From: Strongyloides papillosus
Taxonomy: Eukaryota; Nematoda; Chromadorea; Rhabditida; Strongyloididae
Assembly (NCBI GenBank): GCA_005656395.1
Contig: SRSI01000068.1
Location: 186,001-250,000, forward strand
Direction of reading: 5' to 3'
DNA length: 64,000 bases
Position 1 is the stretch's first letter. Each line of letters begins with the position of its first letter. The notes beneath the pieces are model-generated. The model made no database searches. It was not told where the DNA came from and saw only the letters and a program-made list of their open reading frames with translations. Shown here in pieces: positions 25,258-40,418 of this stretch. The position numbers were made by a program, and so were the translations under genes.

Positions 25258-27349
25258 GATTTATAAAAATGATGTATACATATTTATTAAATCCTTTTTA
25301 TACCACCATTTCTGCTTAACTCTACAATTTTTCAATTAATAAATATTTCTTTTATATATAAAATTAACCAAAACTAGACAAATTACTCTACAATTAAATT
25401 ATAAAAGTATTGCACATGTAATAGATTTACTTAATCCATCCTTTCAATTTTTCTTTGCTTCCACTGGTTAAATATTATAATTCATGACCATGATCTCAAT
25501 TAAATTAAAAGTGTATAGACAAGACTTTTTTTGCCCACTTTAATCTTCAACAATAGATACTTCACATAATTTGGTAAATGTTTCCATAAATTAGAAATAG
25601 TTTAATATAATTTAAGATTTGAAGGAGTTTCTATATATAAACACTTTAAAGATAGGTGATTAAATAAGTTATATTTTGATCTAAAGATCTTAATAGCCTT
25701 ATTTATCTTATTAAAATAAGGCTTTGTCGAGAACTAATAATAAATTTGACCGAAAAAAAACCAATTTTAGAAATATTTGATTAAATAGTTTTTTAGAAAA
25801 AGAGGGTAGGGAATATATAATAATAAAAAAACATAAATTTATTTTTTAAAACTTTATTACTAATATATATGTAAATAATAAAGATAAAAATATAAAATAA
25901 TGTTAACTTTATATTATTTTAAAAAAACTTCTAATATCCATCATTTAATAAAACAATACATAAAATTTTTGTGCAGATATAAACAATAGATGAAACACTT
26001 TTTTTCAAATAAATTTTTAAATATCGTCCAAAGTATGATATGAAGACTTAGTATTTATTTACTTTCACATTCTTAACTTCTATTTGAAGAAACTTGTCAT
26101 CATCTCAAATTTGCTTTTCAATCTTAACTTTCTCTGGTAATGTTAAAGTTAATAAACATAATTTTTCCACTGCATCTCTTAAGAATATAGTTTACTTTAC
26201 AGTCAGAGAGTATCTTACTCAAAATATATATTCTTCATTCATTATAATTATGGTATGCATTTATATACAATAAATACTATATATATTTCGATCAAATAAT
26301 AAGCATAATAGTTAATGGAGACTTTTTAATATTTTAACTTATTAAGTAATGTTTTCACTTTATGACATTTTGATAGTAAGCTAGTTGTTAATATTATTAA
26401 TAAAGTTAATATTTTTGTATTATGAAATTAAAGAAACATTAAGATTAACTTTAAGGTATGATTTTTGATTTCATTACAATGCTAAGAATATTATATTGGT
26501 CTTTTCTAAAATAATTACTATTAAACTTTTTAAATTTTCATACTTAAAGAATTTTAATATTTTAAATATAATACAATTACTTTCTTTTCTATTTTTTATC
26601 CGCTAACTTGTTAAATATTACATATTTTGTAGTATTATTTTTGTACAATACGAAAGTTTTTTCAATAAATTGCATTCTTAAATTTGGTTATGTATTGTAA
26701 GAATAATCATCAATGTACAATTGATCATAATACATTTCATTGTTGATCAAAAGCTAATATTGTTTTTAATCAATGTATAGCTTTTTTTAATTATAAATCC
26801 GAAAATTAAATGTATTCTTTATGTTGTTATTATAAAAAATTGCTTAGATTTTATTACTTTTTATTAATACAACAAAGTTCTTGAGTCATTTCATTTTTCA
26901 CCATTAGTCTAGGAATATTTTTTGAATGATATTTTAGTCAATGTGTAATAATATTAATCATTTACAATTTTCTGTACAAAATTTATAATTTCCCAATCTT
27001 AAAGAATCTTTTTTTATTATTCTTAAAAACTATATATATTTTATACGAATACAATTTTTCTTTATTATCAATGATTTAAATCTTTTACTTTATATAAATA
27101 CTTTTGATTAATATAAAAAGATTATTTGATATTTTTTTAAAAACTATCAATTTAAAAAAGAATGAAATGATGATCATTCCATTGATATTTACTAACACTT
27201 ATTATTTTATATTGAAAGTTATTTTTTATTTGTCGATCAAAGTTTTTTATACCTTTTATTAAAATTTGATTTATTTTCTAGGAAACATAATTATATAAAG
27301 GTATTATGTTATATTTATAAATAAAAATATAAAGCTATTATTATTATAT
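25258..27349. other. Divergent promoter region between PTR and filamin genes
   Basis: No coding sequence is seen. Both flanking genes start at its edges and point outward, so it must carry both promoters. It is extremely AT-rich with long A and T tracts. Confidence 0.45.
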
Positions 27350-30300
27350 ATGACAAAAGAAAAAACTTGTGATTTTGGTTTTAAAATGTCAAAAAATATT
27401 GAGAAATATAATAAAATACCATCTGATATAATAACTGTTTCATCTGACAATGAAGAAATACCAGAATGGGTTATTATCCAAATGACAACATTTACTAATT
27501 GGTTAAATTACCAATTGAGACAATCGAATGTTGTAGTTCGAGATTTATGTAGTGACTTATCTGATGGTACACTTTTAATACAAATTGTTGAAATATTTCA
27601 ACGAAGAATATGTACAGGAAAAATATATAATTATAATCCAACAGAGATACAATGTTTGATGAATGTGCAAATGGCATTAGATGCTTTACGAGAAGATGGT
27701 GTTAAATTAGTTAATATTGGAAGTCAGGATATTGTTGAAGGAAATTTGAAATTAATTTTAGGGTTAATCTGGTGTCTCATACAAAAATATCAGATTGCTA
27801 TACAAAGTAAAATACCTCCAAAAAAATTAATTATGGCTTGGCTTCAATCGGTTTTACCTGAGATAAAACTAACGAATTTCCGTACTAATTGGAATAGTGG
27901 AAAAGCACTTGCAGCTCTTATTGATTATTGTCAACCGGGACTTTTTGAGAATTGGAGGGAATTGGATCCAAAAAATTCATATGAAAACTGTAAAAAAGCT
28001 TTAGAAATCGCTGAAAAATATTTACATGTCCCTGCTTTATTGAATGCTGAACACATGAGTAGTCCTGAGTTGGATGAACTTTCAACAATAACGTATATAT
28101 CATTTTTTGTTTCTGAGAATGGTCCTGGATACATTGGATCACTAAATAATGTTTCTAAATTAATGCCTGATGTTAGAATAACAAATTTTGATAGATCATG
28201 GAATGATGGATACCTGTTATGTAAACTAATCCTATCAGTTGGCGGTAAAATTCAAGATTTTAAAGATATGAATTTTAATGATCCTAATTATTGGGTAACA
28301 AATATCTCAATAGCATTATCAGCAGCATTAGAATTGGGAATTGCATCATTACTAGGACCAAATGATTTAGCAGATCCTGATGTAGAATATTTAGGAGTCA
28401 TGGCTCTCGTTGCAGCATTATGTTCATTAATAATGAATGATCCATACGATGATTTACCAGCCCCACCTCAAAGTATTTATTATCAAAACTCTCTTACAAA
28501 CAACAAAAAAATTGTTGATCACAAAGTAAATGTTTTTTCGGAAACAATAACAACAAGTTGTTTTCAAGATCAACAAATAAATTTAGATCTAGCATTCCAG
28601 GATAATAGTGGATTAACAGTTAATGATCTGGATGTCATTGTGATAGGACCAAACAACAAAGTAAAAGAGCATCAAATGCTTCAATTAGCAAAAATAAAAA
28701 CCTCAAAAGGAGCTGTTTTATCATTTGTTCCAGATCAAGTTGGTGATTACCAGGTTAGTTTAACAAAGTTATGATAAAAAAATTTTTTAACTAGTTGTAA
28801 ACTTTAAATAATTTATATTTCTATTAATTAAAATTCAAGTTTTTTATACAATTACCCTTATGTAGTATTTTGTTTATAAAAATTTGCAAATATTTAATTT
28901 TATCAACCATCCCATTACATATAAATATATATTTTTTTAACTTGAAAAAAATATATAAATGATATAATTTTGTACACCTTTTACATTTCATTATAACACA
29001 AATATATATATTTAATACCAAACAATTTATGATAGTAATTTGTTGTTAAGAAGATTTTTTCTTCCTATATAATTTTGTATAGTTTTAATAATGGAAAAAT
29101 TATATATATGTTATCTGTTATTAAGAAAGTTTTTTTTGTGGCATATTAATGTATAGAAAAATGTATGATATTATATATACATATAAAGATATTGAAAGAT
29201 GAATATGGTTCAAGTAAGAAATGATATATAAAATAACTTTATTGTTATATATAAATTGACGTTTCATATAAAAGTTAGGTATACCAATGATAGTTCTATG
29301 ATTATATATATTCAGTTGTGTTATTTTGTTAAAAAGACATTCAACGGTGTATCTTTTGTAATTTACCTTTTATTGATATTTCTTATTTTACCAAAATGTA
29401 TAATAGATGGAAATATTAAAAATATTTTTATTATATTATTTTTACAAAACTTTTAATCTTAATTATACAATTATTTTATAACTACTTTTGATTTATATGA
29501 CATTTTTTTAAAAAATTTATTTACTATTTCAAACTTTTTTATTACTTGAATTTGATTCATTTGTATGCATAACTGTTTATGATAATAATATTAGTTAAAA
29601 GTAATTTATATTGTTTAATAATATACAGATAGTATATGTATAAGTATGCCCTTGCCAAAGAAAATTCTTTTTAAATATCTATCAATTGTTGAAGGTCAAA
29701 TAAGGTGTCCTTATATGTATATTATATTATTGATACTATTTAGATGTTACCTATCTTTGCAAGATTAAAAAGGTACAAATATTTTGATAAAATGATATTT
29801 AATTTAAAATCTTACTTCAAGATATAATACATTACAAAATGTTTCCACTATATTTATTTAGTTTACCTAACTTAAATGGAAATAATAATTTTTGGTTACT
29901 ATTTAATTGACTATAACTACATACCATAAATAAAATTGTTATGATTTGTAGATGAGATCAAGAGTATTATACCCAAGCATAAGAATATATCATTATTTTT
30001 GTACATGTCAATTATTCACATTACATTCTTTAATTTAATATAAATATTTCTCTTTTCTTAACACTATTATTTTGCGCATTTAAATTATTTCCGTTTAACT
30101 ATTAATTAAAACAAATAAAAACACACTTACATATATATGCAACACACATAATTATCATAAACTTGCCTTTTTACTATTATGTCTATCAAAAACAATTTAA
30201 CAAACTTTAAAAAAATAATTGCATTCCGATGGTTCTTTGAAAATAAATTTAGTGTACTCTTAATAACATATACTCCTAATTATAATGTATTGATATATTA

Positions 30301-33300
30301 AATTATTAGAAAGTATCAATTAATGCGCAACTTACTCTTACTTAATAAAGTATGTCTTATCAACAATTACACAATTACAAATATCTATTCTTAACATGAT
30401 CTTTCCTATTTTATTGATAATGATTAGAACGTGTACTTCATTGTAAATAAAAAATATTCAACATAATAATGGTTAAACGTTATATTTCTTAGTAAAAAAT
30501 AGTTGTTTGTTTAATTTTTAATTAGTATTAAATAAGACACCTTATCAAAATATTAAAGATTATTTTTTTAAAAAGTTTTTTATTCATGTTTACTATAATT
30601 TTTTTTATAATATATAATTTTAAATAAATTACATATTTAAGGTAAGAATTTTATGCCAAGGCAGTGAATTGCCATCAAGCCCAATTCTTTTAACCGTCTT
30701 ACCATCGACAGAAAAAAATTTTTATCAGGACAGTGAAACTAATTTAACTGAAGAAACATATCAATTTCTTCCTGAAACGACAAATAATTTTAATAATAAT
30801 ATAATAAAAGAAAATACCTTATATAGGAGACCACAGAATATAGAAAAGGAAGATATTAGTGGTAGTAGTATAATGAAGCCTCATACAGATATAGCAAGAG
30901 TTTCATTCTCAGGTTTATCTGAACCATGTTCAGTTGGAAGTACTGTTGAAGTAGTTGTAAGTTTTTTTTTCACTTTACATTTGACTCATCTTAAATAAAA
31001 AAAATGTTATTTAGATAAATGCTCATGGAACAGAGAATAACACTGATGCAATTCGTGTTACATCAACATCTCCATCTGGTGTAACAAAAGATTGCCATGT
31101 AGTATGTGATACATCATCATTTACAGCAACATTCTCACCAAATGAAGTTGGTGAATGGCAAATTGGGATATTTTACAATTTTGAACATATCCATGGTTCA
31201 CCATTTTCATGTCAAGTATTTGATCCAAATGCTGTTAATGTCTATGGTTTAGACGTTGGATTAGTTGGACAGGAATTGAAATTTACAATTAATACCAAAA
31301 AAGCTGGTAACGGAAAAGTTGATTTAGAAGTTATAAGATATGGAAAAAGTATTCCTTGTCATTTGGAGAGCGATAAATATCATGAAGGAATCTATAAAGC
31401 TGATTTTATCCCAGATGGACCAGGACAATACAAAATACATATCATGTTAAATGGTGTCGAAATTCGTGGATCACCATATGTTCTTGATATCGCTGATGCT
31501 AGCAGTATATCAGTATATGGTGATAATCTTAAAATGGGGGCTGTAGGTAAAGGTGCAACATTTATGATTCATGCTGCTAATGCTGATACCAAAGATATAA
31601 CAGTTCTAATAACAGGTTAGTTATCATTTAAAGGAAAAAATTTTTGTGTATTAGTCATGTCATGTTTAATGTTTAATTTTTTTAATATGTCTTAATTTTT
31701 ATCGCAAAATATGATTGTAATAGAATTATAAAAGTTTTTCTTATATAAAAGATCTATTCATTCTATACAATCAATTCATTGTCATATTTAATATTAATAT
31801 GTAAGTTTTTCTTTTGTTATACTAACATGTCTTGTTTTTTGTATTATCACATTACATTCCTTCCATCCATTTATTGATAAAATTTTATAATATAATTTAT
31901 GGTAAAAAAATTGACTATTTTTAGGACCATCTATGAAATCAAAGTATGGAAGAGTAATACCATTAGATGATTCAAATTTTAAGGTAGAATTTAAGCCTAT
32001 TGAGGCTGGTGAACATTCAATAGATGTACGTATCTTTGGACAATCAGTTTATGAATCTCCATTTGTTTGTAATGTTGGTGATCCCGAGTTAGTTACAATT
32101 GAAAAATTACCTAGAAATATTTACCCATCCAATGTTGGGTATGATATAACTTTCGAGATTGATGCAACTGCCGCAGGTTCTGGTAATCTCGAGATAATGA
32201 TAAACGGTGGTAGAGTACCTTGTCGTGTAAAAGAACTCGGTCCCCGTCATTTTTTGGCAGAATTTACAATAGAACAATTAATTGATCATGTAATAGAAAT
32301 GAAATTCAATGGAGTTGATGTGACTGGTAGTCCATGGACTTTGAAGGTCAAGGATATAGATGATGATAGAAGAACTTATGATCAACATTACTCTACAAAA
32401 AATTTATCATCAACTTTTGATGGAATTAAAAGTAATACTACATTTGGTATGACTACTCATGCTAATAATAAAGAAATAATGAATGAGGATACTGAGTATA
32501 CGGAGTTATCTGGTGTTGGCTTATATAGATCAGCTGTTGGTCACCCAACACACTTTGAAATTTCAGGTGGTAATTTAAAACCAAAAGACGTTAAAATAAC
32601 ATTAACATGTAAGTTAAATTTTTATACTCGTTCATTTTTTTTATTATTTTATCTTCAGCACCATCAGCAGTGATTATTCCTGTTAAAGTGACAGAATGTG
32701 GTGTTGATAAATTGTCTTGTTCATACATAACATCTGAAGTTGGTGAGCATCGAGTAAATATTTTGGTTAATGGATCACCACTTGAGACAGAGCCAATTTA
32801 TGTGTCTGCTTTTGATTTTTCTAAAGTAAAATTAGAAGCAGTTACAGGAGCGTTACCAGAGCAACCAGTTCAATTTATAGGTAAATTTTAAAATTATAAA
32901 AATAAAAATTCTTTATCTAAAATAACATTAACTTTTACTTTTATTATTTAAAATGTAATTGAGATCATAAACTAAAACATGTTTAGAAAAGAGTTATATC
33001 AATTAATAGATTACATAATTACTTAGAAAGAAAGGAATAAAAATATTTTTATAGATTAATTTAAATAACATTATTGATAAAATATAGGTATAATAAAGAT
33101 TAAATTTAAAAATCGGTTGGTTCGAACAAAAGTTTGATTATAATATACGCAATCAAGCATATTTATTTCTACCTCTCCATACACAATTATATTAAATGAT
33201 CCTCATATATAGAGAATGATATGATATAGTGTGTTATAGTTTACATTTTCACATAATTGTATTTTAAATAAAATCTTCTATGATGTTTATTATTTTGCAT

Positions 33301-36300
33301 GGTATTCATTTTATCATCAACTGTATAGTGAGTTAAATTTTTTTCCCATGTTATATAAGCATTCATTATTAAATAGTGAGGTTACTTTTTAGTTGAATAT
33401 TGATAATAAATGTTTCATTTTTATTACTATTTATTGCTTAATAAAAAATTTTGCTAAACATTTAGTTTTACCTTATTTCTTTACTAATTATCACAGTTTA
33501 TATATTGTAGGATAGCTAATTTATTAAATTGGATTATTTTAATAAAATCCAATAAAATTTATTGATATATATATTTATATATTTCTTTATTATTATATTT
33601 TATTATATAATATGTGTCAATAATGAATGACAATCTAAAAAGTTTAAATAAAAATACATCACATTATATTTCTGAATTATATGTTATTCCTGCAGTTGAT
33701 GCTGGTAATGCTGGAAAAGGACAACTAGAAATTTCCGTCAATCGTGGACAGGTACCAAACAATGTTAAATCATTAGGAGCAGGTCGGTGTTTAATAACTT
33801 TTATACCACAACATCCAGGTACTTATGTTGTTGATGTAACATTTAATGGTCATCAAATACATGGGTGTCCAATAAAGGTAGATGTTCAACCAAAAGAGGT
33901 CGGTAAACCATTACCAACAACAATACATAATCCTCCATTATCGAAATTAAAATCAACAGGTTTAATTGATAATAGTGAAAAATTAACACCAATTCCCATA
34001 ATAACTTCATCAACTACCACCACAAGAAGTACGGAAGTTGAAAGAGTATACGATACTGTTCATGAAGATAATATCTACGATAGTATTAAAGATATTAAAA
34101 AAGAACCAAATAAATCTGATTTATTTTCTAATTACAATGCAAATGAGATAGAAAAAAACAGTAAAAATGAAGGACTTAAATCGCCCCAGTTATTAAGAGC
34201 AACATTAGATAGTATAAAAAATGGTAAAAAAGAAATTGGTTATACAGTAGCAAATTATGATGATGATAAAGATGGTTTAAATGAGAGGAGTAGAAATAAA
34301 GTTAAAAGTCCTATAGAAAATAATAAATCATCATATAATGGTGGTGATATGTATTATGATGAAATAAATGACAATAAAAATTATGTTCATAAGAGTGAAG
34401 AAATGATATTACCAGGATTAATTGTTGAGAAAAAAGAAAGTGAAAAAGAAAAAAGAATTGAGGAATTAGAGCCAAATTCTTCACAATATTACTATCAAAA
34501 ACGATTTGAAAATATTGATAATGAGATAAAAGAAGAGAAGTTTGATGAGAGTTTATTAACTACTATTGATAAGGCGGAAGAGTTAAACATTCCGACAGTT
34601 GATCCAACAGTCGTTGATAGACCCAAAATAAATATTAAACCATCTATTGATTACGAAACAAATACTATTGAGAAGACAAATGAAATGGAAAGGGAAGAAT
34701 TTACTCCTAGAAATCCACCAACTGTTGCTAGAAGCACCTCTAAAGGAAGTTTGTATGAACACAAAATAAGAAAAAGTGAAGATTTGAATGAGAAGAATGC
34801 TATTAAACCTGATTACGCAGTTGAAGAGAGTTTACCTTTTGATATGTCATTACAACAAGAAGATATCTCTAATGGTGAAACCAAAATACTTGGAAAGAAC
34901 TTTGATTTTGGTAAGAGTAAATTTTCAACAAAACACGAGGTCATTAAAAAAGGTAGAGATGTTGAAGTTAAATTAGAATCATTGAAATTAGGTAAAGAAG
35001 ATATACTTAGAATTACAATTGTCCCTCCACAAAGAGTTAAAGGAGAAAATGTTCAAGAAATTACACCAAAAGTTAAGAAATCGGGAAAAACTTATGAAAT
35101 ATCCTTCAAACCAACAGAAGTTGGTACTCACAAAATATTTGCATATGTCAATGAAAATCTACATCCATTATCACCATTTGCCATTCGTGTTTATGATGCA
35201 AATGAGATCAATGTTGGTGATATTATCTCTGAAAGTCTAGTTGGTGAGGTTGTTGAGTTTACTGTTGATGCTGGAAGAGCTGGTTTTGGAAATTTGGAGA
35301 TGGCTATCAAAGATAGTAACAATGTTATTATACCATCACACGTTTCACAACTAGAATCAGGAGCTGCTAAATTTTTAGTCACATTTAACCCAACAACGGT
35401 TGGTGTTCATACTGTCAATATAACATTTAATAAAGAAATTCTAAAAGGATCACCATTCCAGATAAATGTTGTTGACAAAAAGGTTGAGGATGATGAGGTT
35501 GGAAAGAAAAAAGGTATAAAAAAAGAAGGTTTTTTGAATGTAAAGAAAAACATACATGAAAAGAAGAAGAGTAGTGAAGAAAAATTAGTAACAACTGTCC
35601 CTAAAATTCCATCACTCTGTAGAGTTAACAAGGAAACAACATTTACAGTCAATTTACCATACCCAGGAAATGAACCATTTGAAGTTGATATTTTAGGTAT
35701 AAACATTAAACATGACATGAACTTTTACATTAACCATTTTATTACTTAACATTCTATCCTATTCTAACATTAACATATTTTTTTATTTTTTAGATTCACA
35801 CAAAGAAAAGATACATGCAGAGATTTTTGATGAAAATGATAATGTAAAGAGAGTTGAGTTCGTTCCTTTACGTGTTGGTGATCACGATATATCAATACTC
35901 TATGGTGGTATAGAAATTCCAAATTCACCATTTACCTGTCGTGCATATGACCCAACAAAGATAGTTGTTGGAAATATACCAAATGGTACTATTGATAAAG
36001 CTGTCCACTTTGTTGTTGATGCATCATCAGCTGGTGTCGGTAATTTGGAGGTTGCTGTTAATGAGGGTAAAGTACCATCTATGGCCCATGCTCTAGGTCA
36101 ACATAAATATGATATATCATTTATACCTAAAGAGGAGAAAGATCATACTATTACGATACGTTTTAATAATGAGTATATCCCTGGAAGTCCGTTTATATGT
36201 CATTTAGTGACACCTAGTTTTATTTCTGCAACAGGGCCGGGTTTAGAGAGGATTCAAGTTGGTAATAAAACTCATTTCCTTATTAATGTATCAGGACCAG

Positions 36301-39300
36301 AAGCTAATGAATTACCATATGTTAAAATAATAGATCCACAAGGTTTAGAAATTCCATGTACTGTTAATAATACTAAAGAAGATAGAAACATATTCATTGC
36401 TGAGTATACTCCAAACTGTATTGGTAACCATAAAATAGAAATCCTATATAACAATGAACCAATTAATGGATCACCATATATATCAAAAGCCTTTGATGCA
36501 AATAAAGCAAAATTATCTCTACTAACAGATGCAATAATAAACAAAGAATGTAATTTCATGATTGATGCTGGTAAAGCTGGAGCAGGAAATATGGAAATAA
36601 TTGTTAGTGTTAATGATAAAAATGTTCCAAATTTTGTACATGCTGAGGGACAAGCAAAGTTTAAAGTTTCTTTCACACCACAGGAGTTAAAGGACCATTA
36701 TATTAGTGTTAAGTTTAATGGAATACCTGTACCTGGATCTCCACTTAGATGTCAAGTTAGAGAAGAGATTGAACATGTTATCTCACCGACGGTTGATTTG
36801 CCATCGACTGGTAGGAAAAAGGAAAAATCAAGTGATTCAACAAGTAATGTGGTGTTTAGTAATTCTAAGATTACTAAATCTGATGATACCTCGAAATTGT
36901 TAAATGAAATTAGATTGGTTGGTGATGTTACTGAGGCTGTTGTAGGTAAAGTTAAAGGATTTAGTATTGATGGTGGTAGCAAAGGATTAGAATGTAATGT
37001 TATTATTACAGGTTAGTTTATATAACTTTTATTTTTATTTCCTTAAAATTTTCCTTAAAAAACCTTTTGTCTTATAACAAAACTTTATTAACATGTTATA
37101 TCTTCTTAATTAATTGCGATGGTTTGGTTTATTTGTTATTAATATTAAATGAAAATAATATTATGTTAGATCCAATGGAGAATATAGTAGAAGTTGATGT
37201 AGAAAAAGTCAATGAAAGTTTTCACGTTCAATTTTTACCTATTTATATTGGGACATATAAAATAGTTGTTATCATTAATAACCATGTGCTACCTTGTTGT
37301 CCAATTTACATGACCTCAACACAAGGAGATGAATACAGTAGTATTGAGAACAATAAAAAAATATCAAAAAGTAATTCAACTAACTTCAAGAGAGGTGAAG
37401 AAGAACTTAATGAAAATGGTACAGTTATTGTAAAAAATAAAGTAATATTACTAGGTCAAGAAACTGATTTTATAATAGAAAAAAAAGAAAAAGTCAGTAA
37501 GTCAAATATTGAGGAAAATATGGATATTGAAATAATTGATAATTCCGGAAATTGTTTACCATTCAAGATAAAGGGCAAATCAAATATAATAACTGTAAAA
37601 TGGAATCCACAAATTGAGGGTGAGCATACGATATTTGTTAAACATAAAGGAGTACATCTTAAAAATAGTCCATATGAGGTTTTTGTACTTGATTTAAGTG
37701 CTGTAAGAGTTATGGGTTTGAAAAATGGTAAGGTTCATGAAGAACAAATGTTTGAAATTGATTGGAGTAACTCTGGAGGGAGAACGATAAGTGTTTGTTT
37801 GGCTGATGAATATGGAACAGTTTTACCGTGTATTTTGAAGAAACTTAAGAATGGAGTCCATAATTGTATTTTTACACCTAAGAAAGTTGGATTGTATTCT
37901 ATAGATATTTATATTGATGATATGATATTACCAGGTATGTTATTAAATTATTTTTCTCTATATTTAATTTTTTTTTAGAATGTCCATATGATTGTATAAT
38001 AGACGATCAAAGTGGTTTGATAGCAAGAGGAGATGCTTTAACGAAAGCTCAGAGAGGAAAAACAGCACGTTTTGAAATTTCATTAGGAAATTGCAAACCA
38101 GGAGAACTTGATGTTTTTATTTCAGGTTATTAAAGTTTTTTATAAGACAAACCGTATTTCAAAATATTAATACTTTTCCTTTTAATTATTTATAATCTTT
38201 ATACATTTCTAATAATTATTTTATAGACCCAAATAATGGTCCAGTACCAGTAAAGTGTTTCAAACAACAAGACGAAGGATACTGGGTTGAATTTACACCA
38301 GAAATCGTTGGAAAACACGTTATAGATGTAAGTGTTGGTGACCAAAAAGTTTCAGGATCACCATTTTATTGTAAAGTTATTGATCCAAAGAAGATTAATT
38401 TAATTGGTTTTGATAATAAAGTACCAATTAATCAAGGTATCCAATACACAATATCAAAGAGTGAAGCTGGTGATGGTGATATAAAATTAGAAATAACTGA
38501 TCCTGAAAATCGTTTAGTTCAATTTAATAAGTATAAAGATTTTAATAATGATGAAGTAATATCATTCCTCCCAACTAAATTTGGTGAGTATAAAATAAAT
38601 TTAAAGATGAACGGTTTCCAAGTTCATGGGTATCCTAAATCTATTCATGTTGAAAAAGAAAGTAAACCACAGGTTGGTGGTAAAGGTTTAACACAAGGTG
38701 TTGATATTAACGAAGAATGTCAACTGATATTCGATCCAAAACGTTCACAGGGTGGAATTAAAATCCACGTATCTGGTCCGGATAATGAAAAGATAAGACA
38801 TCAAACTAAGAGAAATAATGATGGAACATCAACGATAACATTTAAACCATCAGTACCAGGAGTGTATAATGTTAACATTGATTTTAATAATAAACCAATT
38901 GAAGGAAGTCCATTTAAATATTACATTGTTGATAGTAAAAATGTTATTATTGACGATGAAAATGTTGATTCTAATGGGATATTAAATATGCAAATAAATA
39001 AACAAAACTCAATCAATGTTGATGGAACAGCAGCAGGTCCAGGAAAATTAACTGTTGAAGTTAAAAACAAGTATAATGATGTCATTGATGGTATCACAAC
39101 AATTGATTCTTTTGGAGAAGGAAAATATCGAGTAAATATTAATCCAAAATATGATGATGAGTACAAAATTTACTTCTACTGGAGCGGTAATCCAGTTCCT
39201 GGTTTTTACCCTATCATAGCTTCTACAGTTGGTGTAGGTAAACCAAAACCGATTCACACAGAAAAAATAATAACCTCTTCAAAATCATACAATTACTCCT

Positions 39301-40418
39301 CATCATCACCTGAAGTCATCCTTCGTGGTAGGGGTGCTGATTTAGGAGTCATTGGAGAGGTAAATGAATTTTTGGTTGAATTTAATGAACCAATGAATTT
39401 GAGCGAACTTTCAATTGTCTTAGCAGGTGATAAAGCTGATATACCAGTTAAATTAAATTACCTTGGAAATAATGTTTATAAAGGTACATATGTTCCTAAA
39501 TTCCCTGGAAATTATACAATGTCAATGTACTCAAATGGTAATGAATTTTTCACATCACAAGAACCTACTAGAGTACAAGATTCAAAATCACCTGCAGATC
39601 GTGTTTTGGTTGATTTCAAGAAACTCAAAATAGGAATTATTGATGAAGAGATGACATCATTAATTGATACAAGAGATACAGAACCAGGAAAATTATCAGT
39701 TAAATGTCAAGGACCAACTTCAACGCAAGATATCATGTTAAGAGATAATATGGATGGAACTTATTTCTTGTCATTTTATCCCAAGGAACTTGGCAAACAT
39801 ACTTTGTCAATAAAGTATGATGATCAACATGTGCCAGGAAGTCCATTATCATTTAATGTCTCTCTCCCACCGGATGCCTCTAAAGTAAAGGTGTATGGCT
39901 CCGGTATTCAACATGGTATATTAAATAATTATAAGAGTGATTTTATTGTTGAAACAAAAGGAGCTGGAGCAGGGCAGTTAACTGTTCGGGTAAGAGGACC
40001 TAAAGGAGCATTCAATGTGGAGATGCAACGTGACACTAAGAATGATAGGACTATTCACTGTAAATATGAACCAAAAGAACCTGGAGATTACCAGGTTGAG
40101 GTTAAATGGCACGGTAAACATGTACCTGGTTCACCATTCTTTGTGATGATTGTAGATACAGAACAGGAGTTACAAAGATTCTTGATGGGTGAAGCACCAT
40201 CACCACAACCACCAGGACCATTTGTACCACCAGGTTGGATGGGTGGACCAATGCCACCAATGAATGGACAAATGTATAACTCCGGTTACCCTCAAATGAT
40301 GCCACCACCACCACCACACCTTTTACATGGACCACCATTACCAATTCCACCACATAGAGGAGTTCCACCACAACCAATTATGTATTCTCCAAATAGAAGA
40401 CGATTTATGCCACGATAA
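27350..40418 (+). CDS. fln-2: Filamin-like actin cross-linker with three CH domains (FLN-2/Jitterbug type)
   Basis: Ten exons: 27350-28753, 30642-30956, 31015-31615, 31925-32608, 32659-32880, 33696-35696, 35794-37011, 37170-37934, 37979-38125, 38227-40418. All junctions keep frame (9549 bases, 3182 residues). Exon 1 encodes three calponin-homology domains: CH1 from PEWVIIQMTTFTNWLNYQ, CH2 from KKLIMAWLQSVLPEIK, and CH3 from VSKLMPDVRITNFDRSWNDG. Three CH domains separate this branch (Drosophila Jitterbug, C. elegans FLN-2) from classical two-CH filamins. About 23 filamin Ig repeats follow, many ending in GSPF/GSPY-type motifs. A charged, low-complexity insertion of about 330 residues (33900-34880) sits between repeats 7 and 8. 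The tail is Pro/Met-rich (runs near 40190-40415). Role: actin binding and mechanical support. AATAAA is at 40432. Confidence 0.95.
28754..30641 (+). other. Long first intron of fln-2
   Basis: This 1888-base intron separates the CH-domain exon from the Ig-repeat exons. No nested gene is seen. Its size, against 44-815 bases for the other introns of the gene, makes it a candidate place for an internal promoter giving CH-less isoforms. That is inference only. Confidence 0.5.
32881..33695 (+). other. 815-base intron of fln-2
   Basis: Runs from GTAAAT after QFI to the acceptor TCCTGCAG, and the join gives QFI|VDAGNAGKG, the normal filamin-repeat sequence. No coding sequence inside is supported. 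Confidence 0.6.

Noticed and set aside
28824..29456. Small open frames within the first fln-2 intron region
   Set aside because: Hydrophobic low-complexity readings of A/T-rich intron; no start context or homology visible.
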